A stretch of DNA of 64,000 nucleotides from Mesorhizobium sp. AR10 (GCF_024746795.1 NZ_CP080524.1:3698001-3762000), one strand, 5' to 3'. Counted from the stretch's first letter, positions 35,681-44,202 are shown. The notes: a model not told the origin generated them from the sequence alone. Program-made: numbers and translations.

Positions 35681-36457
35681 CTAGGCGGCCTTGCTGACCC
35701 AGCGGAGCACGTTGGCCCAAAGGCGCGCGTAACCGGGCCATTCCACGAAGCTGTTCGGCAGCCAGTGCGGACCGATGTCCGACGTCCAGACCAGGGTGCG
35801 CCCTTCGCCATGACGCCCGGTGACCAGCAAGGGATGGCTGCCCTGGTCCTGTGGCAGTCGCGCCAGGACTTCGACATCATCTCGATTGCGCGCGATGACC
35901 TCGTTGGCGCCGAGAAGCAGGGGCCATTCGCCTTCGATGCCGGCAAAAATTGGATGATCCTTCGCGCCGGTAATCGAAGGCCGAAAGCCCTCAGGAATTT
36001 CGAGCCGGTCATCGTTGGGGAGGCAGGTCACCGGCAAGGCTTCCTCGACAGCCGTGCGATGCCAGCGGGCCTTGCCGTCGATGCCCTGGAAGCTGAAATA
36101 GCCGCCGATCATGATCAGGCCGCCGCCAGCCAACGTCCAGTCGCGTAGAAGTTTTAGCCGGTTGGGCACCGTCTTGCCGTGAAGCCAGACATCGGGGTGG
36201 AGCAGGAGCGAGTTGGCGCCAATGTCGGAAAGGACGATCGCCTTGTATTGCGACAGGCCCTCCATGGTGAAAGGCAGCTTTTCGACGGCCTCGTGGGCCG
36301 GCATGTAGTCGAGATCGAATTCGCTGTCCTTCAAGGCGGCAACCAGAGGCGTCGCGCCGAGATGGAAGGTAACGCTGCCGAACTGATCAAACCCCTTGTA
36401 GTGGGTTGCCGAGCTTACCCAGCTCTCGCCGACCAGGAGGACCTTTGTTTTCGCCAT
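35681..36457 (-). CDS. ThuA-like / PF07090-type protein (copy 2)
   Basis: A 258-residue paralogue of the protein at 20380-21150, with long matching blocks (V-L-L-V-G-E-S-W-V-S, Y-M-P-A-H-E-A, G-A-N-S-L-L-L-H-P-D, L-P-V-T-C-L-P). It too has G-G-Y-F-S-F-Q-G-I where a class I amidotransferase would have its cysteine. The second of two in-frame ATGs (36457) has better spacing to AGGAG; 36463 is the alternative. It lies between the LacI-kinase fusion and the ABC genes, so its function is tied to the imported sugar. Confidence 0.8.
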   Translation of the reverse strand: MAKTKVLLVGESWVSSATHYKGFDQFGSVTFHLGATPLVAALKDSEFDLDYMPAHEAVEKLPFTMEGLSQYKAIVLSDIGANSLLLHPDVWLHGKTVPNRLKLLRDWTLAGGGLIMIGGYFSFQGIDGKARWHRTAVEEALPVTCLPNDDRLEIPEGFRPSITGAKDHPIFAGIEGEWPLLLGANEVIARNRDDVEVLARLPQDQGSHPLLVTGRHGEGRTLVWTSDIGPHWLPNSFVEWPGYARLWANVLRWVSKAA

Positions 36458-36529
36458 GAACATACTCTCCTGATTTCGCCAGATGCGGGTGTTGTCGGCC
36501 GGATGCTTGGAAATCGATAAGCCATTGAT

Positions 36530-37711
36530 TCAGCTTGCTATCATGGCACTGTTCGCCATGGCGACTGCCTTCAAAGTCGCAAAATCCGCGATGTAGCCCT
36601 GCGCGCCTTCGACCGTTGTCGTCAGACTTGCGCCAGTCGCCGCATAGCGGGCCGCATCGTCCAGCGAAGCGCCGTGCAGCCAAAGGCTGAGGAAGATGCC
36701 GGCAAAGCTGTCGCCGGCGCCTGTCGCATCGACGCGATCGACCGGCAGTGCCGGCACCTCGATTTGCGGGCTGCCGCCAGCCGGGAAGACGACCGCGCCT
36801 AGTTCGCCGAGAGTGAGCACGACAGTTCCGCGCGGCCTGATGCGTGACAGCATCAGCCGCACGTCTTCGATCATCATCGCCATTCGGGAGCGAAAGTCGA
36901 AAATCTCCCGCATCATCACTTCGTTGATGAAGGTGAGGTCGATCTGTTTGACCATCTCGCTGAATGTCTCAGGTGTGCGTGCGCTTTTAGGAAGGCCGGC
37001 CGAATGCAGGCTCACCTTCCACCCGGCCTGATGAAAGCGCGCGATGGAGGCGGTCATCGTTTCATAGTGAAAGCCTTCGATATGAAGGCAGGCCGGGCGC
37101 TGCTCGGGCTGGATGTCCAGATTGGCGGTCAGATCGATCTCGCCAAGCTCAAAAGGCTCGCTGATGATCGTCCGGCTGCCGTTGCGCTCTATTATCACGA
37201 TCGCCTGCGACAGGCGGTTGTTGGGCGTGCTGCGGATCGGCAAGGCGTGGACGCCGAGTTTTGAAAGCTCGCCGAGCGCCCAGTCGCTCTCCGGATCCTC
37301 GCCGACTGCCGTCGCCAGTTCCACGTCAAGAGCATAGGGGGCGCCGACACCGGCGGCGGCAACCGCGAGATTGGCCGCCGGCCCGCCCAACGCCTTTTCG
37401 ATATGACTGGCGGTGATCCGGTCGTCACGATGCGGCAACACGTCGACGCGGCACAGGAAGTCGACACTCACCCGGCCAGCGACCAGAAGCCTTGGCAGAT
37501 GATCGAGATTTTTCGGCCTGTGCGGCGCGCGGCCCGGCAGCGAGCGCGCAAACGAACTGGGACGGTACATCAGCACGGCGATCGCCTTCTCGATGCGGTC
37601 GCGGGTGCCTTCCTTGAGGCCGGCAGTTCCATTGATGAAGTTCGACACCGTCCCGATGGAGACACCGGCGGTTCGTGCGACATCCGCTATGGTCGGGCGC
37701 TTGCGTTGCAA
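36530..37711 (-). CDS. LacI-type DNA-binding domain fused to a PfkB sugar kinase
   Basis: A 393-residue protein of unusual architecture. Residues 1-60 are a LacI-family helix-turn-helix and hinge (T-I-A-D-V-A-R-T-A-G-V-S-I-G-T-V-S-N-F-I-N). Where a LacI repressor would continue into a periplasmic-binding-type sensor domain, residues about 72-385 are a complete PfkB kinase instead: G-G-P-A-A-N-L-A-V-A-A-A (109-120) and D328-A-T-G-A-G-D334, with the catalytic base aspartate present. The protein may phosphorylate the imported sugar and control its own operon according to substrate. A LacI-type palindrome lies 14 bp upstream of the start. First gene of the operon. Confidence 0.9.
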   Translation of the reverse strand: MQRKRPTIADVARTAGVSIGTVSNFINGTAGLKEGTRDRIEKAIAVLMYRPSSFARSLPGRAPHRPKNLDHLPRLLVAGRVSVDFLCRVDVLPHRDDRITASHIEKALGGPAANLAVAAAGVGAPYALDVELATAVGEDPESDWALGELSKLGVHALPIRSTPNNRLSQAIVIIERNGSRTIISEPFELGEIDLTANLDIQPEQRPACLHIEGFHYETMTASIARFHQAGWKVSLHSAGLPKSARTPETFSEMVKQIDLTFINEVMMREIFDFRSRMAMMIEDVRLMLSRIRPRGTVVLTLGELGAVVFPAGGSPQIEVPALPVDRVDATGAGDSFAGIFLSLWLHGASLDDAARYAATGASLTTTVEGAQGYIADFATLKAVAMANSAMIAS

Positions 37712-37725
37712 TTGCGTGGCTCCAA

Positions 37726-37739
37726 TTGAAGCGTTTCAA
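37726..37739. promoter_or_regulatory. LacI-type operator upstream of the kinase-regulator fusion
   Basis: The sequence TTGAAGCGTTTCAA is a near-perfect palindrome with a central CG (arms TTGAA/TTCAA), the hallmark of LacI-family operators. It ends 14 bp before the start codon, where binding would block transcription or translation initiation of the operon. That the LacI-PfkB protein is the binder is inferred. Confidence 0.65.
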
Positions 37740-37943
37740 ACGGTACCAGCGAAAATGCCGCTTCTCAATGAATTGATCTTCCAAAAAATGGGTGGTCTCT
37801 TTTCTCAGTTAGAAAATTTTCTTCGGTGAGAGCCGAAGTGGGGACGAATCTTTCTGATATTGAACAATTTTCAATTTTTCAGCCAAACGATTGTGCGGAC
37901 GAGTTTTCTGGATTTTGTTCGAGCAGGTCGACGAGCCCGCGAC

Positions 37944-38108
37944 CTAAATCAGCAGCAGCCCCTTCATCGAGACATTGCCCTTCTTGCCGATGATGATGTG
38001 GTCGTGGACTGCGATGCCCAGCGGCTTGGCCGTCTCGATGATCTGCTTGGTCATTTCGATATCGGCGCGCGAGGGCGTGGGATCCCCCGAGGGATGGTTG
38101 TGCATCAA
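37944..38108 (-). pseudogene. radC: radC 3'-end fragment 2 (intact C-terminal third)
   Basis: Read leftward, this stretch encodes an undamaged RadC C-terminus: [20 protein letters not shown], then [20 protein letters not shown], ending L-L-L-I and TAG. The JAMM metal motif (H-x-H-P ... D) is intact, but no N-terminal RadC precedes it. It is the exact complement of the truncated radC at 59258-60103, which breaks off at H-N-N-P. It starts at the same codons as fragment 1. No complete gene is possible here. Confidence 0.9.
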
Positions 38109-38326
38109 CACACCAAGGGCGGAATCATCATATTAATCAAATACTTGTGTCGAAACACTGGAGGTCAGGGGTCGTTAACTGGGGTATGTGCCGAGTGACC
38201 ACTTGTGATCTTCCACGCTTGGGAATGGTCGCATTTGCTCAGTACCCTGAAGTCCCGATCAACCACGGATTCCGAACGCTCATCTTTTCTCGCTAGTGTT
38301 ACTCGGGACGGTGAACGGCCTTTCTA

Positions 38327-38560
38327 CTACTCTGGTGGAGACGCTTTTTCGAAAGGCAGTTTGCGTGTGGGCCTGCATACAACAAGAATCGATTTGTCCC
38401 AGCGATCGAGCTCGCTGCTCGGGTAGAGAATTGCTTTGCCGATTTTGAGGAATGAGGGTCCGATACGCATGCAGCGCCAGTTGCGAAGCGTCCCTTCGCT
38501 CAGCTGTTCGCGGTAGCGAGCGATGACTTCTTCAGGAGTGAGGTAGTTCGGGTCAGACAC
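38327..38560 (-). CDS. Small helix-turn-helix protein (AlpA/excisionase-like)
   Basis: A 77-residue protein matching the HTH_17/MerR-like class of short DNA-binding proteins: Y-L-T-P-E-E-V-I-A-R-Y, then L-R-N-W-R near residues 25-29, G-P-x-F-L-K-I-G-K-A-I-L-Y and S-S-E-L-D-R-W. Such proteins commonly act as excisionases or regulators in genomic islands. The GTG start gives the usual length; longer upstream starts have no family support. It lies 219 bp from radC fragment 2, as expected for an island-end gene. The flanking gaps (38109-38326, 38561-38816) hold no clear gene. Confidence 0.7.
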   Translation of the reverse strand: MSDPNYLTPEEVIARYREQLSEGTLRNWRCMRIGPSFLKIGKAILYPSSELDRWDKSILVVCRPTRKLPFEKASPPE

Positions 38561-38816
38561 GGGCGCTATAGATAGCAGAGGTGTGCGACAGCTTGTTGCA
38601 CACCTGCGGCCCATCAGATCGAGACCTGAGGAGAATGCCGACGCTGTCACCGCGGACTTCTCGTCGTGACCCGAAGCCGCCATTGAACGGCCCAGGCGAT
38701 GATGACCGCTTTGCGCCCACAAATCGGTCGCTCAGCGTTCGTCGCCACTGCCTGAAAGCGGACGTCGTCGACGGCGAGGTTCGGTTCGAGGCCGACGTTC
38801 TCAACCAGCCGGACGA

Positions 38817-39374
38817 CTATTGCCACGAGTTGGGCAAGTCAGGCAGCATCTGCCTCAGCACGCGATCGTGTAGGAAGACATGGTGACAGATGGCCGCGGC
38901 GGCGTGCAGACCCGCGAGCCACATGAGGACATCGCCGAGCGTGCCATGGATCTCGGCAAGGGATGCGCCGAGGCCCCAGGCGCCAAAGAACGGACCAAGG
39001 GCGCCGAGGCCGTATACCGTGACCGGGTGGCCGCCAAACCATGCGCCGAGTATCGCCGTCGCAGGGACGGCGAACAGCAGCGCGTAGAGCGCCCAATGCG
39101 TTATCTTCGCCGCGACATCCATCCAGAGAGGCATGGGCGGCGACTCCGGAATACGGTCGAAAAAACGCCACGCCAGGCGTATGACGAGCAGCACGAAAAC
39201 GGTGAAACCGAGCGATTCATGAAGCTGCAGCGTGGCAGCGTTAGCCGGCGCATAGACGCGCGTTGGAGGGCCGCCTTGCGAGACCAAGAAGGCGACGAGT
39301 ACGAGCAGCGCCGTGAGCCAGTGAAAAGCCTGGGCGAGGCTGCCGTAGCGAATTCTTGTACCTGATATCGACAT
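38817..39374 (-). CDS. Cytochrome b561-type membrane protein
   Basis: A 185-residue protein with four membrane spans and the CybB-like pattern: R-Y-G-S-L-A-Q-A-F-H-W-L with the first heme ligand histidine near residue 18, H-E-S-L-G near 53-57, and later H-G-T-L-G-D-V-L and A-A-I-C-H-H-V-F. It should bind two b hemes and pass electrons across the inner membrane, probably from ubiquinol. The physiological partner is unknown. Confidence 0.9.
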   Translation of the reverse strand: MSISGTRIRYGSLAQAFHWLTALLVLVAFLVSQGGPPTRVYAPANAATLQLHESLGFTVFVLLVIRLAWRFFDRIPESPPMPLWMDVAAKITHWALYALLFAVPATAILGAWFGGHPVTVYGLGALGPFFGAWGLGASLAEIHGTLGDVLMWLAGLHAAAAICHHVFLHDRVLRQMLPDLPNSWQ

Positions 39375-39701
39375 GAAAGGGCTCCGAAACGGTGTCGGAG
39401 ACTATTTCTCCGAAGCTGGCTTTAGTGTGCCTGTGCAGCAATTGTTCATCCAAGCCACAACGAAATTTACGATGCGGCTGAGCCAACGGGAGTGGTCCGA
39501 ACAAGGAAGAGCGTGCTCAGCGATCGTCGATTTGGCCACGTCGAGCGGTTCAGCGGCGCGCAGGGCGGTATCCAAGAAAGCTGTGGCCGCCCAAGAGCGC
39601 TCCCGGTCTGCGATCCTTTTTGAATGAAATGCGCAGTCAGGTCGATCGTTGGACAGTGGGCCACCTCCTGGTCTGCCTTTGCTGGCGCGGAATCGCAGTC
39701 C
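39375..39701. other. Gap without a recognisable gene
   Basis: This 327-bp stretch between the cytochrome b561 and dehydrogenase genes has only short overlapping frames without family resemblance or ribosome binding sites. It may be decayed sequence; it should contain the cytochrome b561 promoter. Confidence 0.5.
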
Positions 39702-40586
39702 TTAGTTTGCTGCCTCCCCAGCATCTCTTGCTGCAAGCGAACCGAGCGCGGACCAGTCGAGATTGTCGCCGCCATGGGCGAGCAGGCTCAGGAAGCGGTC
39801 ACGCAGAAGGCTGGCGATGGGAAGCGGTACGCGCAGCTCTTCGGCCGCGGCGAGCACCAGCCGGATGTCCTTCTGGCCGAGTGGTGCCGCGAAGCCTGCC
39901 GGATGGAATTTTCGATCGACGATCAGCCCGCCATAGGTCTTATAGACAGGAGCGCCAAACAACGTCGAGGTGAGCATATCGAGATACTGGTGTCGATCGA
40001 CGCCGCCCTTACCGACAAGCGCAATCGCCTCGCCGAGTGATTCGATAACCGAAGCGATCAGGAAATTGCCGCTGAGTTTTACGAGATTGGCGGCCTTGGG
40101 CGTCTCGGAGACAACGAAAGTCTTCTGCCCAACGGCGTCGAAGAACGGAGTTACGGTCGTGACCGCCTTCGGCTCGCCGGCGGCAACGACAAAGAGCTTT
40201 CCATCCGCCGCAGCCTCAGGCCGACCGAACACGGGAGCAGCGACGAAGCGTTGGCCGGCTGCGGCGTGATCAGCTGTGAGCCGCTCCGCGAAGGCAACAC
40301 TAATCGTACTGGAGGAGACATGGATCGCGCCTTTGGCCAGGCTCGCTAGCACGCGTTGGTCGCCATACACCACGCTTTCGACTGCGTGGTCGTCTGCCAG
40401 CATCGTCACGACGATCTCGCCATCGCAGGCTTCCGCAACCTCAGCGGCAGACCGGGCGCCCATCTGGACGAGCTCCTCGTCCTTGCCGGGCGTCCGGTTG
40501 TAGACGGTAACGTCATGCCCGGCCTTCAAAAGGTTGGCTGCCATTCCAGCACCCATGCGCCCGAGTCCAATGAAACCAACATTCAT
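39702..40586 (-). CDS. NAD(P)-dependent oxidoreductase, 3-hydroxyisobutyrate dehydrogenase family
   Basis: A 294-residue beta-hydroxyacid dehydrogenase. The Rossmann motif G-L-G-R-M-G-A-G-M-A is at residues 7-16, the family signature after it, and the catalytic lysine lies in N-L-V-K-L-S-G-N-F near residue 170. Substrates in this family include 3-hydroxyisobutyrate, tartronate semialdehyde and glyoxylate. The start is moved to M-N-V-G-F because GGAGAG precedes it and homology begins there. No operon partner is evident. Confidence 0.9.
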   Translation of the reverse strand: MNVGFIGLGRMGAGMAANLLKAGHDVTVYNRTPGKDEELVQMGARSAAEVAEACDGEIVVTMLADDHAVESVVYGDQRVLASLAKGAIHVSSSTISVAFAERLTADHAAAGQRFVAAPVFGRPEAAADGKLFVVAAGEPKAVTTVTPFFDAVGQKTFVVSETPKAANLVKLSGNFLIASVIESLGEAIALVGKGGVDRHQYLDMLTSTLFGAPVYKTYGGLIVDRKFHPAGFAAPLGQKDIRLVLAAAEELRVPLPIASLLRDRFLSLLAHGGDNLDWSALGSLAARDAGEAAN

Positions 40587-40839
40587 AAGGGTCTCTCCTT
40601 TGTCGGTGACCACGCCCAGATCCAGTTCGCTCCGTCTTGGAAGTGCTCTGAAGCGGCTGCGGGGTGGGGATCGATGCTGCCTCGGACTCTGGTCCGATCG
40701 CAGGGATCATCCAGCATGCGCTGATGATCCTACTCCATTTCTTCGTCGCGACGGCTGTGCTTTGAGTTCTCGGGTGCCGTTTTGCCCCCAGGACGAGCGG
40801 AGCGAACGGCCGGTACTCCCACACGGCGCCAGCACCACG

Positions 40840-41745
40840 TCAGACATATTTCCGCCAGTCATGCTCCTCGCGGAATCCGAGTACCTCGCGCGCCTTGCGG
40901 TTGGACAGCGGCGCTTCGAATTCGCCGATCGGGCGGGTGACTGGCACGTCAGGGCACCAGCGCCTCAAGAAGGCCTCGGTCGGCTCATTGGCGGTGATCG
41001 TGTCGTTGACGGCGTTGAAGACCTGGAAACCGAGACCGTCTTTACGAACGCAAAGATCGACGATCTGACCCAGGTCGCGCGCGTCGATATAGCTCCAGGC
41101 ATTGCGCTTGCGCGACAACGGTTCGGCGACGAAACTCGGGAACCGCTCGTAATCATGCGGCTCGATCACATTGCCGATGCGAAGCGCATAGATGTCTGTA
41201 CCGAAGCGCATGGCGAAGGCGCGCGCCGTTTTCTCGTTCACCACCTTGGACAGGCCGTAGCTGTCCATCGGGTCGACATCGTAATCCTCCTCCAGGGGAA
41301 ACTGGTGGAAGTCCTTGTCGCCTTCGGCGAAGCAGACACCATAGGTCGTCTCACTGGACGCGATGATGATCTTGCGGATGCCGAGCTTTGTCGCCGCCTC
41401 GATGACATTGTAGGTCGAAGCGACATTGGCCTGGAAGGTGACGTTGTCGGGGCGCAGCAACAAGGCGGGAATGGCGGCAAAATGCACGACAGCATCCACC
41501 GGTGCGGGCCCCTTGCCGGTGGTGAGCCCGCTGCTGTCGAAATGCATCGACAACGCGTTGAAGGTCTGCCCGCTGTCGGTGAGATCGGTGATCAACGTCC
41601 TGACACCGGGATGGGCGAACGGTACCAGATCGAGGTTGAGTACGTCGTGGCCGCGCTCCAGCAAGTAGGGAATTGCGTGCCGGCCGGCCTTGCCGGTGCC
41701 GCCGGTAAAGATGATGCGCTTGCCTGGGGTATCGGATGCGGACAT
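40840..41745 (-). CDS. NAD-dependent epimerase/dehydratase-family protein
   Basis: A 301-residue extended SDR: nucleotide-binding G-G-T-G-K-A-G near residues 15-21, the N-A-A-G-equivalent H-F-A-A-I-P, the active-site serine/threonine in A-S-S-E-T-T-Y-G-V and the Y-x-x-x-K pair in Y-G-L-S-K near residue 167. It resembles uronate dehydrogenases and sugar epimerases. It may be co-transcribed with the aldo/keto reductase gene 48 bp upstream. Confidence 0.88.
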   Translation of the reverse strand: MSASDTPGKRIIFTGGTGKAGRHAIPYLLERGHDVLNLDLVPFAHPGVRTLITDLTDSGQTFNALSMHFDSSGLTTGKGPAPVDAVVHFAAIPALLLRPDNVTFQANVASTYNVIEAATKLGIRKIIIASSETTYGVCFAEGDKDFHQFPLEEDYDVDPMDSYGLSKVVNEKTARAFAMRFGTDIYALRIGNVIEPHDYERFPSFVAEPLSRKRNAWSYIDARDLGQIVDLCVRKDGLGFQVFNAVNDTITANEPTEAFLRRWCPDVPVTRPIGEFEAPLSNRKAREVLGFREEHDWRKYV

Positions 41746-41793
41746 GCTGAGACTCCTTTGATGTTTATCGATGCGGTTGGCGTGCCGCCAAAG

Positions 41794-42825
41794 TCAGCGG
41801 CCACCCTCGATCTTGCGGTGGCGCTGGCTTATGCCGCCCGTTCCATAGGGATATTCCGACATTTCCGGTTTGCTCGCCGCGTTGAGTTTGGCAATGTTCT
41901 CGTCCGTCAGCCTCAGCTTGGCCGCACCGAGATTGTCGGCCAGTTGCTCTCGTGTCCGGGCCCCGAGAACAACCGACGTGACCGCTGGCTGTGCGGCGAC
42001 CCATGCCAGCGCGACCTGCGCCATGCTCGCCCCAAGCGCTTTTGCGGTATCTTCCACCGCCCCAATCACGTTCCAGGTGATTGGCTTGGCGTTGCGGGCG
42101 TCGAACGCTTCCATGCCGCGTTTGGGATTTTCGCCAAGGCGCGTGGCGCCCGCCGGCATCTGGTCGCGCTTGTATTTGCCTGAGAGCCATCCGCCGCCCA
42201 GCGGCGACCACGGCAGCAGGCCGATACCGGCGTCGAGCGCGGCCGGTACAAGCTCATGCTCGATGTCGCGGACCAGCAGGCTGTATTGTGGTTGTAGCGT
42301 CACGGGTGGCGTGTAGCCATTGGCTTTGGCCAGCCACACCGCCTTGGTCAGATGCCAACCCAGGAAGTTCGAGAACCCGTAATAGGCGATCTTGCCGTTG
42401 CGGATCGAGTCGTCGAGAAAGCGCAGCGTCTCCTCCAGCGGCGTTAGCGCGTCCCAGGCGTGCATCTGGTAAAGATCAACCTGCTCGACGCCCAGGCGTT
42501 TGAGCGAGGCATCGAGCGCCGCCCCAAGATGCTTGCGCGACAGGCCGAGATCGTTCGGCCCCGCGCCCATGGGAAAACGACCCTTGGTGGCGATCACCAG
42601 ATCCTTGGCGGTTCCTGGCTTGCTCTTGAGCCAACGGCCGATGATTTCCTCTGACACGCCGGCACTGTAGACGTCGGCCGTATCGATGAAATTGCCGCCG
42701 GCCTCGACATAATCATCCATAAGCGCGAACGATGTGGCTTCGTCGGACTCGTGCCCAAAAGTCATGGTGCCGAGGCAATAGGCCGAGACGACGGCGCCAC
42801 TATTGCCGAGCTTGCGATAGTCCAT
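41794..42825 (-). CDS. Aldo/keto reductase
   Basis: A 343-residue (alpha/beta)8 NADPH-dependent reductase. The catalytic tetrad is visible as D48, Y53, K81 and H122 (F-I-D-T-A-D-V-Y, A-T-K-G, Y-Q-M-H-A-W-D). S-V-V-L-G-A-R-T-R-E-Q near residue 295 binds the cofactor phosphate. It is typical of the YakC/oxidoreductase branch acting on aldehydes or keto sugars. First gene of a likely two-gene unit with the epimerase-like gene. Confidence 0.93.
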   Translation of the reverse strand: MDYRKLGNSGAVVSAYCLGTMTFGHESDEATSFALMDDYVEAGGNFIDTADVYSAGVSEEIIGRWLKSKPGTAKDLVIATKGRFPMGAGPNDLGLSRKHLGAALDASLKRLGVEQVDLYQMHAWDALTPLEETLRFLDDSIRNGKIAYYGFSNFLGWHLTKAVWLAKANGYTPPVTLQPQYSLLVRDIEHELVPAALDAGIGLLPWSPLGGGWLSGKYKRDQMPAGATRLGENPKRGMEAFDARNAKPITWNVIGAVEDTAKALGASMAQVALAWVAAQPAVTSVVLGARTREQLADNLGAAKLRLTDENIAKLNAASKPEMSEYPYGTGGISQRHRKIEGGR

Positions 42826-43004
42826 GTTCTTGCTCCTTCAGGGATCTCAATCGGGCCTATCGCGTTGCCGGCCCGATGCCATCGTCTTCTGGCCATCAGC
42901 GCGCTATGAAGGCGTTGTTTTGTTTGCTTTCGCCTTGTTCAGACGTTGCGTCCGTCAGCGACTGCCCGGTTCGGCACCGAGAATATCGCGCACCATCCGA
43001 CCAT

Positions 43005-44030
43005 TCAGGCTGCCTTTGATTGAGCCCGCCAGAGGTCGACCCCGCCCTCGGTTGCGTACCCGTCGATTTTGCGGAGTTCTTCGGCATTGAATTCGAGATT
43101 CTCTAAAGCGCCGAGGGAATCATCGAGTTGGGCCACGTTGCGCGCGCCTACCAGCGCGCTTGTTATGCGCGTATCTCGCAAGGTCCACGCGATCGCCATC
43201 TGGGCAAGTGTCTGCCCGCGGTCGCTTGCGATCGCGTTCAGTCCGCGGACACGCTCTATGTTTGCATCACTCAGCAACTTTGTGTCGAATGAGCCGCCAC
43301 GCGCTGCACGCGCGCCGTCCGGGACGCCATTCAGATACTTTGATGTCAACAACCCCTGAGCCAAAGGCGAAAATGCGATACAGCCGGCACCAAGCTCTTC
43401 CAGCGTATCGAGCAACCCGTCCTCAATCCAGCGATTCAGCATGGAGTAGGAGGGTTGGTGGATAAAGAGCGGAATTCCTTCCGCGCGCAGGACGCGCTCG
43501 GCTTCCCTGGTCCGATCTGGCCCATACGATGAAATGCCGACGTAGAGCGCCTTGCCTTGCCGCACCATCTGCACGAGCGCGGCGATGGTTTCTTCGAGCG
43601 GAACATCTAATGTCGGGCGGTGGGAATAGAAGATATCGACATATTCGACACCCATTCGCTTCAGGCTCTGTTCGAGCGATGAAAGCAGGTGCTTGCGGGA
43701 TCCACCCGCGCCATAAGGCCCCGGCCACATATCCCAACCGGCTTTTGAGGAGATGATCATCTCGTCGCGGTGGCTCGAAAAATCCCTTTTGAGGACCAGT
43801 CCGAAATTCTCTTCCGCCGACCCGTATGGCGGGCCATAATTGTTCGCCAGGTCGAAATGAGTGACGCCCTTGTCGAAGGCACGCCGGATCACCGATCGGC
43901 CGGTCTCGAAGACATCTTGACCACCGAAGTTCTGCCAAAGGCCCAACGAAATCGGCGGGAGCTTTAGTCCCGATCGACCACAGCGGCGGTAGGCAATCGC
44001 GTCGTATCTCTTGGCATCTGCAACGTACAT
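43005..44030 (-). CDS. Aldo/keto reductase, YghZ-like (L-glyceraldehyde-3-phosphate reductase type)
   Basis: A 341-residue reductase beginning with the YghZ/Kv-beta signature R-R-C-G-R-S-G-L-K-L-P-x-I-S-L-G-L-W near residues 15-32. Catalytic D60 and Y65 lie in H-F-D-L-A-N-N-Y-G, the lysine in I-I-S-S-K-A-G-W and the histidine in F-Y-S-H-R. E. coli YghZ reduces L-glyceraldehyde 3-phosphate and methylglyoxal, so aldehyde detoxification is plausible. A LysR gene lies upstream on the same strand with a long inverted repeat between them. Confidence 0.92.
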   Translation of the reverse strand: MYVADAKRYDAIAYRRCGRSGLKLPPISLGLWQNFGGQDVFETGRSVIRRAFDKGVTHFDLANNYGPPYGSAEENFGLVLKRDFSSHRDEMIISSKAGWDMWPGPYGAGGSRKHLLSSLEQSLKRMGVEYVDIFYSHRPTLDVPLEETIAALVQMVRQGKALYVGISSYGPDRTREAERVLRAEGIPLFIHQPSYSMLNRWIEDGLLDTLEELGAGCIAFSPLAQGLLTSKYLNGVPDGARAARGGSFDTKLLSDANIERVRGLNAIASDRGQTLAQMAIAWTLRDTRITSALVGARNVAQLDDSLGALENLEFNAEELRKIDGYATEGGVDLWRAQSKAA

Positions 44031-44151
44031 TCAAGCCTCGTATTTGCATTGCATGCGCCATTCCGGTCCATCGGCCGCGCAGCATTCGAGAGATTGAATA
44101 GCATCGTCGATTAATGAATCAATGGGTGAGAGGTAATCACATCAATGAACT

Positions 44152-44180
44152 GTGCTCATCGATGGCCATATGATGAGCAC
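44152..44180. promoter_or_regulatory. Inverted repeat between LysR and YghZ-like genes
   Basis: A perfect 9-bp inverted repeat GTGCTCATC-N11-GATGAGCAC lies 23 bp after the LysR stop codon and 122 bp before the reductase start. The 11-base centre is the spacing of a LysR-type binding site, and no T-run follows on either strand. An operator is therefore favoured over a terminator, without proof. Confidence 0.45.
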
Positions 44181-44202
44181 CTTAGCCCGACCTTCGCAAA
44201 GT

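Noticed and set aside
37821..37838. Hairpin CTTCGG-tgagag-CCGAAG upstream of the LacI-kinase operon as a terminator.
   Set aside because: No T-run follows on either strand and no gene ends near it; a chance short stem is possible.
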